Part shown: positions 22,696 through 23,838 of the stretch, piece after piece
Position numbering within the stretch: the first letter of the stretch is position 1
How the letters are laid out: every line of letters begins with the position of its first letter
Assembly (NCBI GenBank): GCA_028456385.1
Contig: JALNQF010000548.1
Span: 1 to 23,838, forward strand
Origin: Ophiosphaerella korrae
Lineage: Eukaryota; Ascomycota; Dothideomycetes; Pleosporales; Phaeosphaeriaceae
DNA length: 23,838 nt
Direction of reading: 5' to 3'
The notes under the pieces: generated by a model
The model's database searches: none
What the model was told of the DNA's origin: nothing
What the model saw: the letters and a program-made list of their open reading frames with translations, nothing else
Made by a program: the position numbers and the translations under genes

Positions 22696-23136
22696 TATTA
22701 TAGCTATAATAAGAGAAAACTAATTTAAGCTAGTTAGCCTTACTATAAATAATAAAAGTACGTATAACTTATAAAGTAATAAACTTAACTAAGAAACTAA
22801 CTATAATAGAGATATATAATAAATTTATAATTTGCGATCTTAGTAAATATAAAGTATAAAGCTAAGTACGTAATAAATTTATAATTTGTAATTTTAGTAA
22901 ATATAAAGTATAAAGCTAGCTAAAGGACCTAAGTATATAGTTAGTAGTAATAACTATTACTAAGATAGTATTAGTAATTTAATTATTAACTATAAGCGAT
23001 AATACTAAGATAGTTATAAAATATCTTCTATTATTTATAGCTTATTATAGATTAATATATAAGCTTTTACTATTACTTCTTAATTTACTAATAATATAAA
23101 GGTTACTAAGAAGTTAACTCTAAGTAGCCTATTATA
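22696..23136 (+). repeat. 3' LTR of copy B
   Basis: This LTR is 441 bp, starting TATTATAG after the polypurine tract and ending CCTATTATA. It has about two units of the 54-bp repeat. It differs from the B 5' LTR by scattered, mostly transition changes. The next five bases (TAACT) do not match the five before the 5' LTR (TAATA). Confidence 0.9.
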
Positions 23137-23621
23137 TAACTACTACACTCTCTTATAACTAGTTATATATAAGTCTAGTTTACTATTATAGAATTTATAA
23201 CTAGCTACTAAATTCTTAGCTAAGGCTACTCTATACTAACTACTCTCTAATACTTATAAATATTAGGTTTACTAAGTCCTTTATATTAATAAACCTACTT
23301 ATTATAAAGCTTATATTTATAGTAAGTACTTATATAGAAATCTAGTACTATTAAGTTACTTAGTAGTATTAACTTTACCTTCTTTTATACTATATATAAA
23401 TACTTTTAGGTTTAATTTTATTAGTATAGAGTAGAAGTAGTAAAAAAAAGTTTATAGTTAATAAGTTTTATATATAGAAGTTACGTAAGTCTTAATTTTA
23501 TACTAAAATTAATAAAAACCTTAGCTTTATACTCTATAAATAACGATTTTAACTCTAAAAATAGTTAACCTCTTTAACTCTAGCTACTACTACTACTACC
23601 TAATAGGTATTATTAGTTAAT

Positions 23622-23642
23622 TAGAGCCTTTTTTAAGCTCTA
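23622..23642. repeat. Small inverted repeat with a T-rich loop
   Basis: TAGAGC (23622-23627) and GCTCTA (23637-23642) flank a nine-base loop rich in T. The stem is short and may be due to chance. Confidence 0.35.
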
Positions 23643-23723
23643 GGAATTTACTTTTTAAAAGGAAAGAAACGTATAAGAGAGTTATTTCTTATATCTCTTA
23701 TTTTTATACTAATATTAATAAGT

Positions 23724-23774
23724 TTATAACTTACTAATATTATAAACTTACTAATATTATAAACTTACTAATAT
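23724..23774. repeat. 17-bp tandem repeat, three units
   Basis: Units at 23724-23740, 23741-23757 and 23758-23774. The last two are identical (TATAAACTTACTAATAT) and the first differs by two bases at its start. Confidence 0.9.
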
Positions 23775-23812
23775 TTAACTACCTTTCTACTTTTAGTTAG
23801 CGCTTAGTAAGC

Positions 23813-23834
23813 TACTAGGTATATATACCTAGTA
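23813..23834. repeat. 22-bp perfect palindrome
   Basis: TACTAGGTATA and its reverse complement are joined without a spacer, centred between 23823 and 23824. At the window edge it could be the end or target site of a further element, or a random AT palindrome. Confidence 0.75.
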
Positions 23835-23838
23835 CTTA

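Larger units (their letters stand above)
9072..23136 (+). mobile_element. Copy B: full-length chromodomain Ty3/Gypsy element, split by copy C
   Basis: LTRs of 442 bp (9072-9513) and 441 bp (22696-23136) flank a body whose gag-pol frame runs from about 9573 to 14731 and resumes at 21769. Removing C and one copy of its target duplication leaves an element of about 7.0 kb, the same size as C. The LTRs start TATTATAG and end CCTATTATA, from TG...CA. The left LTR cuts copy A after 9071. Flanking pentamers (TAATA left, TAACT right) do not match, and the right flank is not copy A sequence, so the right junction seems rearranged. All coding parts are dead through stops, yet B shows no frame-shifting indel at the landmarks checked. 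Confidence 0.9.
1..23838. other. RIP-saturated AT-rich repeat island
   Basis: CpA and its complement TpG are almost missing throughout, in coding relics, LTRs and spacers alike. In the first 600 bases I see two TpG and no CpA. C is followed nearly always by T or C, and G is preceded nearly always by A or G. CpG is also sparse, mostly as ACG. Conserved Gln and Trp codons have become TAA/TAG, Cys and His ligands have become Tyr, and Met codons have become ATA. Loss that is symmetric on both strands and independent of coding is what RIP leaves. No other process I know gives this combination. RIP is a premeiotic process of filamentous ascomycetes that acts on duplicated DNA. Confidence 0.93.
23137..23838. 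other. Unidentified AT-rich right flank
   Basis: About 700 bp without a recognisable gene and without similarity to the expected continuation of copy A (which would resemble B from 12393). It carries the same CpA/TpG depletion, a short CTA run (about 23584-23599), an inverted repeat, a 17-bp tandem repeat and a palindrome. It may be part of another, unidentified repeat. Confidence 0.6.

Noticed and set aside
1..23838. Mitochondrial, plastid or Plasmodium-like AT-rich genome
   Set aside because: There are no rRNAs, tRNAs or organelle genes. Composition bias is dinucleotide-specific (CpA/TpG), and all recognisable content is nuclear Ty3/Gypsy elements.

Overview
The window is a block of fungal repeat DNA mutated almost to saturation. 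By eye it is roughly three quarters A+T. CpA and TpG are nearly absent on both strands (about fifty sites survive in 23.8 kb), while TpA is everywhere. This is the footprint of repeat-induced point mutation (RIP, C to T mainly at CpA), known from filamentous ascomycetes (Pezizomycotina). I see no intact gene, tRNA or rRNA. Everything I can recognise is a Ty3/Gypsy LTR retrotransposon relic whose only systematic stops are TAA/TAG at former Gln or Trp codons. Genus cannot be told from this window. Percentages and counts here are visual, not computed.

Layout, left to right. (1) 1-7765, minus strand: element D, a Ty3/Gypsy copy whose 3' end lies beyond the left edge. Integrase, RNase H and reverse transcriptase relics lie in one frame, and protease plus a long Gag-like region in another. 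A 12-bp minisatellite (7201-7427) sits near its 5' side. (2) 7766-9071, plus strand: copy A, a truncated pol fragment of a second, chromodomain-bearing Gypsy family. It carries its own 171-bp insertion (8011-8181) with a target duplication. (3) 9072-23136, plus strand: copy B, a full-length element of the same family as A, with 442/441-bp LTRs and one continuous gag-pol frame. (4) 14732-21763, minus strand: copy C, a second full-length element of that family, inserted into B between the integrase GPY/F-like module and the chromodomain. C has a perfect 5-bp target duplication (AAACT), and B's reading frame resumes exactly when C and one duplication are removed. (5) 23137-23838: unidentified AT-rich flank with a three-copy 17-bp repeat and a 22-bp perfect palindrome.

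Order of events: A is oldest. B's left LTR cuts A, C came after B, and D may also have inserted into A. B's right flank is not the continuation of A and its flanking pentamers do not match, so a later deletion or LTR-LTR recombination is likely. B and C encoded gag (two CCHC knuckles), protease, RT, RNase H, a DD35E integrase and a C-terminal chromodomain. In chromoviruses that domain targets insertion to H3K9-methylated chromatin, which fits nested insertions in a RIP-silenced AT island. No new gene system is visible. The value of the window lies in its readable insertion history and the extent and context pattern of RIP.
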